64,000 bases of DNA from Streptomyces kaniharaensis (GTDB lineage Bacteria; Actinomycetota; Actinomycetes; Streptomycetales; Streptomycetaceae): assembly GCF_009569385.1 (NCBI RefSeq), contig NZ_WBOF01000001.1, forward strand, positions 620,001 to 684,000, read 5' to 3'. Position 1 is the stretch's first letter. Each line of letters opens with the position of its first letter. Below the pieces are notes generated by a model. The model saw only the letters and a list, made by a program, of their open reading frames with translations. It made no database searches and was not told the origin of the DNA. Shown here piece by piece: positions 38,278 through 46,226 of this stretch. Position numbers and translations under genes: made by a program.

Positions 38278-39315
38278 ATGACGACGAGCGGCGACATCAT
38301 CCCGCAGCCGGTGATCCGGCTGCGCGAGCTCGCACTGAGCGCGGCCGGCGCGGCCGCCGTCCGGGCGGCGGCCCGGCTGGGCCTGGCCGACGCGCTCGGC
38401 GACGAGCCTGCCGGCGCGGCCGAACTGGCCCGGGCCGTGAACGCGGACCCGGACACCCTGCAGCGCCTGCTGCGTGCGCTCACCTGCTACGGCGTGTTCG
38501 CCGAGCAGCCCGACGGCCGGTACGTGCACACCGACGACTCCCGGCTGCTGCGCGAGGACACCCCGCGCAGCCTCAAGGACATGGTGCTCTGGGGCACCGA
38601 GCCGTGGACCTGGGAGCTGTGGGGGCACCTCGACGAGGCGGTGCGCACCGGCAAGGCGGTCTTCCCCGAGCTGCACGGGATGGACTTCTTCGACCACCTG
38701 CACGAGCACTCGCCGGAGTCGGCGGCGGTCTTCGACCGGGCGATGACCCAGTCCAGCCGGCTCTCCGCCCTCGCGCTGGCCGACCGGCTGGACCTGAGCG
38801 GGGTCGGCACGGTGGTGGACATCGCCGGCGGCCAGGGGCACGTCCTGGCCACGCTGCTGGAGCGCAACCCCGGGCTGCGCGGCACCCTGCTGGACCTGCC
38901 GGACGTGGTGGCCGGGGCCGACGCGCGGCTGCAGCCGGGCGGTGCGCTCGCCGACCGCGCGACGCTGCTGGCCGGCGACTGCCGCCGGGAGATCCCGGTC
39001 GCGGCCGATGTCTACCTGCTGAAGAACATCCTGGAGTGGGACGACGAGAGCACCGTCCTGACCCTGCGCAACGTCGTACGGGCGGCCGCGCCCGGCAGCC
39101 GGGTCATCGTGGTCGAGAACCTGGTGGACGGCAGCCCGGAGCTGAAGTTCACCACCGCGATGGACCTGCTGCTGCTGCTCAACGTCGGTGGCCGCAAGCA
39201 CACGCAGGCCGGCCTGGTCTCGCTGGTCGAGGAGGCGGGCCTGACCCGGGCCGAGGTCCGCCCGGTCAACTCCTACCTGCACCTGGTCGAGAGCGTGGTG
39301 CCGGAGCGGAGCTGA
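38278..39315 (+). CDS. ctcK: C6 O/C-methyltransferase-family enzyme CtcK (OxyF-type C-methyltransferase)
   Basis: A 345-residue SAM-dependent methyltransferase of the plant-type O-methyltransferase fold. An N-terminal dimerisation winged helix (about 15-90) precedes a SAM domain with VVDIAGGQGHVLATLL near residue 180. Its orthologue OxyF C-methylates C6 of pretetramid, giving 6-methylpretetramid. Last gene of ctcH-K, 12 bp after ctcJ, followed by two strong hairpins. Confidence 0.88.
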   Translation: MTTSGDIIPQPVIRLRELALSAAGAAAVRAAARLGLADALGDEPAGAAELARAVNADPDTLQRLLRALTCYGVFAEQPDGRYVHTDDSRLLREDTPRSLKDMVLWGTEPWTWELWGHLDEAVRTGKAVFPELHGMDFFDHLHEHSPESAAVFDRAMTQSSRLSALALADRLDLSGVGTVVDIAGGQGHVLATLLERNPGLRGTLLDLPDVVAGADARLQPGGALADRATLLAGDCRREIPVAADVYLLKNILEWDDESTVLTLRNVVRAAAPGSRVIVVENLVDGSPELKFTTAMDLLLLLNVGGRKHTQAGLVSLVEEAGLTRAEVRPVNSYLHLVESVVPERS

Positions 39316-39329
39316 CCGGCCCACGCCCA

Positions 39330-39373
39330 CAACGGCCGCTGCCCCCGGACGAGTCCGGGGGCAGCGGCCGTTG
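39330..39373. terminator. Very strong 21-bp hairpin after ctcK
   Basis: CAACGGCCGCTGCCCCCGGAC pairs in full with its complement across two bases (a 4-6-nt effective loop), 14 bp after the ctcK stop. Confidence 0.88.
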
Positions 39374-39442
39374 GGCGTTCCCGCCCGTTCACCAGAACAC
39401 CGAGCCGGCACAGGCCCCGGGCAGCACAGCACCCGAACAGCA

Positions 39443-39479
39443 CGATGCCCCCGCCGGCACACGGCCGGCGGGGGCATCG
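39443..39479. terminator. Terminator of ctcM-L
   Basis: A 16-bp perfect stem (CGATGCCCCCGCCGGC) and 5-nt loop, 11 bp beyond the ctcL stop on the minus strand. Confidence 0.85.
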
Positions 39480-39490
39480 GGGACAGCGCG

Positions 39491-40582
39491 TCAGTAGCCC
39501 TCGGCGAGCCGCTTCACCGCCTGCTCGACCCGCTCGTCGGTCTCGGTGACGGCCACCCGGACGTGCCGCGCGCCCGCCGCACCGTAGAACTCCCCGGGCG
39601 CCACCAGGATGCCGAGGTCGGCCAGCGCGCCCACGGTCGTCCAGCACGGCTCGTCCCTGGTGGCCCAGAGGAACAGCGCACCCGCCGAGTGCTCGATCCG
39701 GAACCCGGCGTCCACCAGCGCCCTGCGCAGCAGCTCACGCCGCCGCGCGTAGTGCTCGCGCTGCTGCGCCAGGTGGGAGTCGTCGCCGAGCGCGGCCGCC
39801 ATCGCGGCCTGGATCGGGGCGGGCACCATGTGGCCGGCGTGCTTGCGCACCTCCAGCAGCGTCGCGATGACGTCCGGGTCACCGGCGGCGAAGCCCGCCC
39901 GGTAGCCGGCCAGGTTGGAGCGCTTGGACAGCGAGTGCACGGCCAGCACGCCCCGGTGGCTGCCGCCGCTGACCTCGGGGTGCAGCACCGAGCGGGTCTC
40001 GCCCTCCCAGACGTGGTCCAGGTAACACTCGTCGTTCACCACCAGGCTGCCCCGCTCGCGCGCCCACTCGACGATCGCGCGCAGTTCGGCGGTGCCCAGC
40101 ACCCGGCCCTCGGGGTTCGACGGCGAGTTCAGCCAGAGCACCCGGGGGGCGGGGCCGTCGTAGCTCAGCGGCGAGTCCGTCCGGACCAGCGTCGCGCCGG
40201 CCAGGCGGGCGCTCACCTCGTAGGTGGGGAAGGCGAGTTCGGGGACGAGGACGACGTCGCCGGGGCCCAGGCCCAGCATGGTGGGCAGCCAGGCGATCAG
40301 CTCCTTGGTGCCGACGGCCGGGATCACGGCGTCCGGCTCGACGGTCACCCCCTCGCGGCGCAGCAGCCACTGCGCGGCGGCCGCCCGGAGCACGGGCGTG
40401 CCCTCGGTGGACGGGTAGCCGGGCGCGTCGGCGGCGGCGGCGAGGGCCGCGCGGACGGCGGGCGGGGTCGGGTCGACCGGGTCGCCGAGCGCCAGGTTGA
40501 CCAGCCCGTCGGGGTGGGCGGCCGCGCGCTTGCGGTAGGGGAACAGGACGTCCCAGGGGAACTTCGGCAGCCGCTCGATCAT
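39491..40582 (-). CDS. ctcL: PLP-dependent aminotransferase CtcL (OxyQ-type)
   Basis: A 363-residue fold-type I class I/II aminotransferase with the PLP Lys K220 in VHSLSKRSNLAGYR and the cofactor-binding NSPSNPEGRVLG segment. The orthologue OxyQ transaminates 4-keto-anhydrotetracycline at C4. It is related to DapC-like succinyldiaminopimelate aminotransferases. Start overlaps the ctcM stop as ATGA, so the two are coupled. Confidence 0.9.
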   Translation of the reverse strand: MIERLPKFPWDVLFPYRKRAAAHPDGLVNLALGDPVDPTPPAVRAALAAAADAPGYPSTEGTPVLRAAAAQWLLRREGVTVEPDAVIPAVGTKELIAWLPTMLGLGPGDVVLVPELAFPTYEVSARLAGATLVRTDSPLSYDGPAPRVLWLNSPSNPEGRVLGTAELRAIVEWARERGSLVVNDECYLDHVWEGETRSVLHPEVSGGSHRGVLAVHSLSKRSNLAGYRAGFAAGDPDVIATLLEVRKHAGHMVPAPIQAAMAAALGDDSHLAQQREHYARRRELLRRALVDAGFRIEHSAGALFLWATRDEPCWTTVGALADLGILVAPGEFYGAAGARHVRVAVTETDERVEQAVKRLAEGY

Positions 40583-41004
40583 GCCCGCACCCCGTTCCCG
40601 ACGACGTTGCGGGCCAGCGGCGGCGCCTGGCAGTCGGAGTCGATGCCCCAGGAGACGATCCGCTCCGGGGTGATCCGGATCAGCTCGTCGTCGACGTGCG
40701 GCAGGATCTCCTTGCCACCGCTCCGCAGCGCCACCGCGGTGCCCCGGATCTCGATCCCGCGGACGACCCAGCGCTGCGCGTCCACCACGTCGTCCACCAC
40801 CAGCGAGACCCGCGGATGCGTCTGGACGTGGCGGTACTTGAGGCTGCGGGCCATGCCGCGTCCGGTCACGTCGACGGTGCCGAGCTCGGCGTTGTAGTGG
40901 AAGCCCAGGGGCACGACGTGCGGCTGCCCGCGGCCGTCCACGGTGGCCAGACGGGCGAGCGACTGCGAGGCCAGGTAGGCGGCCTCGTTCGCGGTGAATG
41001 GCAT
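40579..41004 (-). CDS. ctcM: F420-dependent dehydrotetracycline reductase CtcM (OxyR-type)
   Basis: A 141-residue PPOX-class split-barrel protein (MPFTANEAAYLASQSLARLA; RVSLVVDDV). OxyR/CtcM enzymes reduce the C5a-C11a bond of dehydrotetracyclines with coenzyme F420 in the last skeleton-forming step. ATG 41004 has GAGGAC upstream and matches the family length; a longer frame to 41580 is not supported. First gene of ctcM-L, with its own SARP-type promoter box. F420 biosynthesis genes are not in the window. Confidence 0.9.
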   Translation of the reverse strand: MPFTANEAAYLASQSLARLATVDGRGQPHVVPLGFHYNAELGTVDVTGRGMARSLKYRHVQTHPRVSLVVDDVVDAQRWVVRGIEIRGTAVALRSGGKEILPHVDDELIRITPERIVSWGIDSDCQAPPLARNVVGNGVRA

Positions 41005-41038
41005 GACTGTCCTCTGTCGGTGGGTCGGGTCCCCGCCG

Positions 41039-41070
41039 ACGCTAGGCACCCCGCTTCGAGCCGCCTTGGT
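41039..41070 (-). promoter_or_regulatory. Predicted CtcB (SARP) box and -10 of ctcM-L
   Basis: On the minus strand ACCAAGG-N4-TCGAAGC, 8 bp, then -10 TAGCGT. I do not recall this operon among the reported CtcB targets. Confidence 0.6.
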
Positions 41071-41097
41071 GCCGGCCGCCCGGGCGGCGACCGCCGC

Positions 41098-41129
41098 TGG
41101 ACTCCGGCTCGAAGTCCGGCTGACAGCGT
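41098..41129 (+). promoter_or_regulatory. CtcB (SARP) box and -10 of ctcN-P
   Basis: TGGACTC-N4-TCGAAGT, 8 bp, then -10 CAGCGT; the leader would be about 25 nt. Confidence 0.6.
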
Positions 41130-41161
41130 GAGCCCGTCGTACCGGACCGAGAGCGGAGGCC

Positions 41162-42637
41162 GTGTTGGACTGCGATGTGGTGGTGGCGGGGGCGGGGCCG
41201 ACCGGCCTGATGCTCGCCTGTGAACTGGCGCTGGGCGGAGCCCGGACGGTGGTGGTCGAGCGCCGCACGGAACCGGAGAAGCACTCCAAGGCCATGGGCA
41301 TGCAGGGCCGCACCGTGGAGCTGCTCGAACTGCGCGGGCTGCTCGACCGCTTCAAGGAGGGCGCGGGCGTGCTCCAGGGCGGCAACTTCGCCAGCCTGGG
41401 CGTGCCGATGCGGTTCGAGGAGTTCGACACCCGCCACCCGTACGTGCTGCTGGTGCCCCAGCTGCGCACCGAGGAGCTGCTCGCCGAGCGGGCCCGCGAG
41501 CTCGGCGTACGGATCGTGCGCGGCGCGGCCGTCACCGGCTTCGCCCAGGACGACGACGGGGTGACCGTCGAGACCGGCACCGGCCCGCTGCGGGCCCGCT
41601 ACCTGGTCGGCTGCGACGGCGGCGGCAGCACCGTCCGCAAGCACGCCGGGATCGGGTTCACCGGCCAGGACCCGCACATGTACGCGCTCATCGGCGACAT
41701 GCGCTTCAGCGGTGAGCTGCCGCGCGGCGAGGGCCTCGGGCCGATGCGCCCGGTGGGCCTGCTCAACCCCGAACGGCGGTCCTGGTTCGGGGCGTTCCAG
41801 CACCAGCCGGGCGTCTACCGGGCGACGGTCGCGTGGTTCGACGAGCCCTTCCCCGACCGCAACGCGCCGGTCACCGAGGAGGAGATGCGCGCCGCGCTGA
41901 TCGAGCACACCGGCGGCGACCACGGGATGCACGACGTCACCTGGCTGTCCCGGCTCACCGACGTCTCCCGGCTGGCCGACTCCTACCGGAACGGCCGGGT
42001 CCTGCTGGCCGGCGACGCGGCGCACATCCACCTGCCGGCCGGCGGCCAGGGCCTCAACCTCGGCTTCCAGGACGCCGTCAACCTCGGCTGGAAGCTCGCC
42101 GCGATGGTCCGCGGCCAGGGCACCGAGGAACTGCTGGACAGCTACGAGAGCGAGCGCCGCCCGGTCGCCGACGGCGTGGTGCGCAACACCCGCACCCAGG
42201 CCGTCCTGATCGACCCGGACCCCCGGTACGACGCGCTGCGCCAGACCTTCCGCGAGCTGATGGCCCTGCCCGACACCAACCGGTACATCGCCGGCATGCT
42301 CTCCGGCTTCGACGTCACCTACGGCACCGGCGACCACCCGCTGGTCGGCCGGCGGATGCCCGACGCCGAACTGCTCACCGCCGACGGCCCGCGGCGGATC
42401 AGCGACTGCTTCGCCGGGGCCCGCGGCCTGCTGCTGCTCCCCGAACCGGCCCCGGCCGCCCCGCCACTGGCCGCCTGGGCGGACCGGGTGGACACCCTGA
42501 CCGCCAAGGGGGCCGGGCCGGAGCCGGCCACCGCCTACCTGATCCGCCCGGACGGCTACGTGGCCTGGGCCGGCGACCCGGCCCGCCACGACGAGCTCCA
42601 CCACGCCGCGGCCACCTGGTTCGGCCCGGCGGCCTGA
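41162..42637 (+). CDS. ctcN: FAD-dependent anhydrotetracycline C6-monooxygenase CtcN (OxyS-type)
   Basis: A 491-residue aromatic hydroxylase with FAD motif VVVAGAGPTGLMLACELAL, DG motif VGCDGGGSTVRK and LLAGDAAHIHLPAGGQGLNLG. It hydroxylates anhydrotetracycline at C6. In oxytetracycline producers OxyS also acts at C5; chlortetracycline lacks a C5 hydroxyl, so CtcN is expected to act at C6 only. GTG 41162 lies very close to GGAGG; TTG 41165 is an equally good start. First gene of ctcN-P. Confidence 0.9.
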   Translation: MLDCDVVVAGAGPTGLMLACELALGGARTVVVERRTEPEKHSKAMGMQGRTVELLELRGLLDRFKEGAGVLQGGNFASLGVPMRFEEFDTRHPYVLLVPQLRTEELLAERARELGVRIVRGAAVTGFAQDDDGVTVETGTGPLRARYLVGCDGGGSTVRKHAGIGFTGQDPHMYALIGDMRFSGELPRGEGLGPMRPVGLLNPERRSWFGAFQHQPGVYRATVAWFDEPFPDRNAPVTEEEMRAALIEHTGGDHGMHDVTWLSRLTDVSRLADSYRNGRVLLAGDAAHIHLPAGGQGLNLGFQDAVNLGWKLAAMVRGQGTEELLDSYESERRPVADGVVRNTRTQAVLIDPDPRYDALRQTFRELMALPDTNRYIAGMLSGFDVTYGTGDHPLVGRRMPDAELLTADGPRRISDCFAGARGLLLLPEPAPAAPPLAAWADRVDTLTAKGAGPEPATAYLIRPDGYVAWAGDPARHDELHHAAATWFGPAA

Positions 42638-42665
42638 CCACCAACTCACTTAGAAGGGACGCACG

Positions 42666-43700
42666 ATGACATCGACCACCGAGAGCGCCGCCGCCCGAGC
42701 GCGCAGGATCGTCGCACTCAACACCGCCTACTTCCAAGCCAAGGCGCTGCAGAGCGCGGTCGAGCTCGGCATCTTCGAGCTGCTCTCCGACCGCTCCGCC
42801 GACGTCGAGCAGATCCGCGCCGAACTGGACGTGCAGCACCGGCTGTTCAAGGACTTCCTGGACGCCCTGGTCGGCCTCGGACTGCTCGACGAGCAGGGCG
42901 GGCACTACCGGACCTCGGAGCTCGCCCGCGAGTTCCTGCTCCCCGGCGGCACCTACCTGGGCGGCACCGCCCGCCAGCACGCCCGGCTGCACTACCACGC
43001 CTGGGCGCAGCTGACCGACGCGCTGCGCGACGGCAAGGCCAAGTCGGCGGTGGCCGCGCAGGGCCAGCTGGCCTACCCCAAGCAGTACGAGGACCTCGAC
43101 CGCGCCAAGCAGATCATGCTGCACATGGACGCCCACAACGGCTTCACCGCCGACGAGCTGGCGCGCGAGATCGACTGGAGCGGGTACACGTCCTTCGTGG
43201 ACGTCGGCGGCGGGCGCGGCAACGTCGCCTCCCGGATCGCCGCCGCCCACCCGCACCTGCGCGGCGCGGTCTTCGACCTGCCGGCGCTGCGCCCGCTCTT
43301 CGACGAGCTGGTGGCCGAGGCCGGCACCGCCGAGCGGGTCGACTTCCACGGCGGCGACTTCTTCGCCACCGACCTGCCGGAGGCGGACGTGGTGATCTTC
43401 GGTCACGTCCTGCCGGACTGGCCGGTGGCCGACCGCAAGGAGCTGCTGCGCCGCGCCCACAAGGCGGTGCGCCCGGGCGGGCTGGTGGTCCTGTACGACG
43501 CCATGATCGACCCGGAGGAGCGGGACCCGCAGGTCCTGCTGCAGCGGATCAACCACACCATGATCCGGGACGAGGCCGGGGCCTACTCGCTCCAGGACGC
43601 CCGCGAGTACCTGGTGGAGGCCGGCTTCACCGTCGACCGGATCACCGCCTCCGACACCATCACCCGCGACCACTTCGCCATCGGCGTCAAGTCGGCCTGA
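42666..43700 (+). CDS. ctcO: N,N-dimethyltransferase CtcO (OxyT-type)
   Basis: A 344-residue SAM-dependent methyltransferase with an N-terminal winged helix (LNTAYFQAKALQSAVELGIFELL) and SAM motif FVDVGGGRGNVASRIA near residue 178. OxyT/CtcO methylates the C4 amine twice to give anhydrotetracycline. AGAAGGGA precedes ATG 42666. Second gene of ctcN-P. Confidence 0.9.
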   Translation: MTSTTESAAARARRIVALNTAYFQAKALQSAVELGIFELLSDRSADVEQIRAELDVQHRLFKDFLDALVGLGLLDEQGGHYRTSELAREFLLPGGTYLGGTARQHARLHYHAWAQLTDALRDGKAKSAVAAQGQLAYPKQYEDLDRAKQIMLHMDAHNGFTADELAREIDWSGYTSFVDVGGGRGNVASRIAAAHPHLRGAVFDLPALRPLFDELVAEAGTAERVDFHGGDFFATDLPEADVVIFGHVLPDWPVADRKELLRRAHKAVRPGGLVVLYDAMIDPEERDPQVLLQRINHTMIRDEAGAYSLQDAREYLVEAGFTVDRITASDTITRDHFAIGVKSA

Positions 43701-43717
43701 ACGGAAGGGAGTTCGAC

Positions 43718-45373
43718 GTGACCACAGACCAGGGACAGCAGGCAGGGCAGCCGTACGACGTCGCCATCATCGGCAGCGGCCTGTCGGGCACCATGCTCGG
43801 CTCGATCCTCGCCAAGCACGGCTTCCGCGTGATGCTGCTCGACGGCGCCCACCACCCCCGCTTCGCCGTCGGCGAGTCGACCATCGGGCAGACGCTGGTG
43901 GTCCTGCGGCTGATCTCGGACCGGTACGGCGTGCCGGAGATCGCCAACCTGGCGAGCTTCCAGGACGTCCTGGCCAACGTCAGCAGCGCGCACGGGCAGA
44001 AGAGCAACTTCGGCTTCATGTTCCACCAGGACGGCCAGGAACCGGACCCGCACGAGACCAGCCAGTTCCGCATCCCCTCGATCGTCGGCAACGCGGCCCA
44101 CTTCTTCCGGCAGGACACCGACGCGTACATGTTCCACGCCGCCGTGCGCTACGGCTGCGACGCGCGGCAGTACTTCCGGGTGGAGAACATCGAGTTCGAC
44201 GACGCCGGGGTCACCGTGGCCGGCGCGGACGGCAGCACGATCCGGGCCCGCTACCTGGTCGACGCCAGCGGCTTCCGCTCGCCGCTGGCCGGGCAGTTGG
44301 GGCTGCGCGAGGAGCCCAGCCGGCTCAAGCACCACGCCCGCTCGATCTTCACCCACATGGTCAGGGTGGACGCGATCGACGACCACGTGGACACGCCCGC
44401 CGAGCTGCGCCCGCCGGTGCCGTGGAACGACGGGACGATGCACCACATCTTCGAGCGCGGCTGGATGTGGATCATCCCGTTCAACAACCACCCGGGTGCC
44501 ACCAACCCGCTGTGCAGCGTGGGCATCCAGCTCGACGAGCGGAAGTACCCCGCCCGGCCGGACCTGACGGCCGAGGAGGAGTTCTGGTCGCACGTGGAGC
44601 GCTTCCCGGCGGTGCAGCGGCAATTGAAGGGCGCCCGCAGCGTGCGCGAGTGGGTCCGGACGGACCGGATGCAGTACTCCTCGACCAAGACCGTCGGCGA
44701 GCGCTGGTGCCTGATGTCGCACGCGGCCGGCTTCATCGACCCGCTGTTCTCCCGCGGGCTGTCCAACACCTGCGAGATCATCAACGCGCTGTCCTGGCGA
44801 CTGATGGCGGCGCTGCGCGAGGACGACTTCGCGGTCGAGCGCTTCGCTTACGTGGAGCAGCTGGAGCAGGGCCTGCTGGACTGGAACGACAAGCTGGTCA
44901 ACAACTCCTTCATCTCCTTCTCGCACTACCCGCTGTGGAACTCGGTGTTCCGGATCTGGGCGTCGGCCAGCGTGATCGGCGGCAAGCGCATCCTCAACGC
45001 GCTGACGAAGACCAAGGAGACCGGCGACGACGCCCACTGCCGGGCGCTGGACGACAACCCGTACCCCGGCCTGTGGTGTCCGCTCGACTTCTACAAGGAG
45101 GCCTTCGACGAGCTCACCGAGCTGTGCGAGGCGGTGGACGCGGGACGGACGACGGCCGAGGAGGCCGCGGCCGTGCTGGAGCAGCGGGTGCGCGAGTCGG
45201 ACTGGATGCTGCCCGCGCTGGGCTTCAACGACCCCGACACCCACCACATCAACCCGACGGCGGACAAGATGATCCAGATCGCGGAGTGGGCGACCGGCCA
45301 CCACCGCCCGGAGATCCGTGAACTGCTGGCCGCCAGCGCCGAGGAGGTCAGGGCGGCGATGAAACGCAAGTAA
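43718..45373 (+). CDS. ctcP: FADH2-dependent tetracycline C7 halogenase CtcP
   Basis: A 551-residue flavin-dependent halogenase. It has GxGxxG in IIGSGLSGTMLG near residue 16 and the halogenase signature WxWxIP at 249-254 (WMWIIP). Such signatures exclude ordinary monooxygenases. Reported to chlorinate tetracycline at C7 as the last step of chlortetracycline synthesis. GTG 43718 follows GAAGGGAG. Reduced flavin presumably comes from CtcQ, encoded just downstream on the other strand. Its presence separates this cluster from the oxytetracycline type. Confidence 0.94.
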   Translation: MTTDQGQQAGQPYDVAIIGSGLSGTMLGSILAKHGFRVMLLDGAHHPRFAVGESTIGQTLVVLRLISDRYGVPEIANLASFQDVLANVSSAHGQKSNFGFMFHQDGQEPDPHETSQFRIPSIVGNAAHFFRQDTDAYMFHAAVRYGCDARQYFRVENIEFDDAGVTVAGADGSTIRARYLVDASGFRSPLAGQLGLREEPSRLKHHARSIFTHMVRVDAIDDHVDTPAELRPPVPWNDGTMHHIFERGWMWIIPFNNHPGATNPLCSVGIQLDERKYPARPDLTAEEEFWSHVERFPAVQRQLKGARSVREWVRTDRMQYSSTKTVGERWCLMSHAAGFIDPLFSRGLSNTCEIINALSWRLMAALREDDFAVERFAYVEQLEQGLLDWNDKLVNNSFISFSHYPLWNSVFRIWASASVIGGKRILNALTKTKETGDDAHCRALDDNPYPGLWCPLDFYKEAFDELTELCEAVDAGRTTAEEAAAVLEQRVRESDWMLPALGFNDPDTHHINPTADKMIQIAEWATGHHRPEIRELLAASAEEVRAAMKRK

Positions 45374-45384
45374 CGACGGACACG

Positions 45385-45433
45385 CGGCGAGGGCCGCGTC
45401 CGGGGAGCTGTTCCCCGGACGCGGCCCTCGCCG
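45385..45433. terminator. 22-bp hairpin between ctcP and ctcQ
   Basis: A 22-bp perfect stem starting CGGCGAGGGCCGCG and a 5-nt loop, between convergent stops; it can serve both strands. Confidence 0.9.
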
Positions 45434-45447
45434 TTTCCCGTGCCCGC

Positions 45448-46023
45448 TCAGCCCTCGGCCGCCAGGGTCAGGGCGGCGGTCCTCGGGTCCTCCTCGACGG
45501 GCCAGCGGGTGTAGGAGCGGCGCCAGTACATCAGCGGGCTGGGCACCTCGGGCCGGAGGCCGCCGGCCAGCACGGCGCCGATCACGATGGTGTGGTCGCC
45601 CGCCTCCACGGCCGCGGCGACCCGGCACTCGGCGTGCGCGACCACGTCGGCCGGCATCACCGGCAGCCCACCGGCGCTGCCGGGCTCCCACCGGACGTCC
45701 CGGAATCGGTCGTCCTGCTGCGAGGCGAACCGGGCGGAGGTGGACTCGCCGCCGCCGCGCAGCACGTTGACGGCGAACTCGCCGCGCTCCAGCAGGGCCT
45801 TCAGCACCCGGCTCTCCCGGTTGATGCACACCAGCAGCAGCGGCGGGGTCTTGGAGACGCTGCACGCGGCGGAGCAGGTCATGCCATACGGCTCGCCGTC
45901 CGGTCCCAGGGTGGTCACCACGGTGACCCCGGTGGGCAGTGCGCCCATGATGGACAGGAAGGTCGGGCCGTCCACCAGGCCTGGGGCCAGGTCCAGCGGC
46001 AGGGTCAGGGGTACGGGGGGCAT
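45448..46023 (-). CDS. ctcQ: Flavin reductase CtcQ
   Basis: A 191-residue flavin reductase-like FMN-binding split-barrel protein (FLSIMGALPTGVTVVTTLGPDGEPYGMTCSAACSVSKTPPLLLVCINRES is the diagnostic region, residues about 21-72). It supplies FADH2 to the halogenase CtcP and perhaps to the FAD hydroxylases. Start ATG 46023. Monocistronic, with a SARP-type box upstream; it faces ctcP across a strong bidirectional terminator. Confidence 0.91.
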   Translation of the reverse strand: MPPVPLTLPLDLAPGLVDGPTFLSIMGALPTGVTVVTTLGPDGEPYGMTCSAACSVSKTPPLLLVCINRESRVLKALLERGEFAVNVLRGGGESTSARFASQQDDRFRDVRWEPGSAGGLPVMPADVVAHAECRVAAAVEAGDHTIVIGAVLAGGLRPEVPSPLMYWRRSYTRWPVEEDPRTAALTLAAEG

Positions 46024-46055
46024 CGGTCCTCCACTCTCGGCGGGTCGGTGTCCCC

Positions 46056-46087
46056 ATGCTCGCCGGGCCCCTTCGAGCCGCCGCCGG
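46056..46087 (-). promoter_or_regulatory. CtcB (SARP) box and -10 of ctcQ
   Basis: On the minus strand CCGGCGG-N4-TCGAAGG, 8 bp, then -10 GAGCAT. The 3' heptamer is good and the 5' heptamer weak. Confidence 0.55.
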
Positions 46088-46130
46088 GTCGCCGTCGGGC
46101 GGGGCCGCCGGGCCGAACTGCCATGGAAAT

Positions 46131-46163
46131 CCGCCGAATCGCCGCCGAATCGCCGCCGGAAAA
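46131..46163 (+). repeat. 11-bp tandem repeat, three units, upstream of ctcQ
   Basis: CCGCCGAATCG occurs twice in tandem followed by CCGCCGGAAAA. The 11-bp period equals one helical turn, as in SARP-bound repeats. It lies between ctcQ and the ctcR terminator. Confidence 0.7.
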
Positions 46164-46164
46164 G

Positions 46165-46201
46165 CGCGTACCCCCGGCACGGGGGCGACCGGGGGTACGC
46201 G
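46165..46201. terminator. Terminator of ctcR
   Basis: A 13-bp perfect stem (CGCGTACCCCCGG with its complement) and 11-nt loop, 25 bp beyond the ctcR stop on the minus strand. Confidence 0.75.
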
Positions 46202-46226
46202 GATCAGGGGGTGCGGGTGCGCGCGA

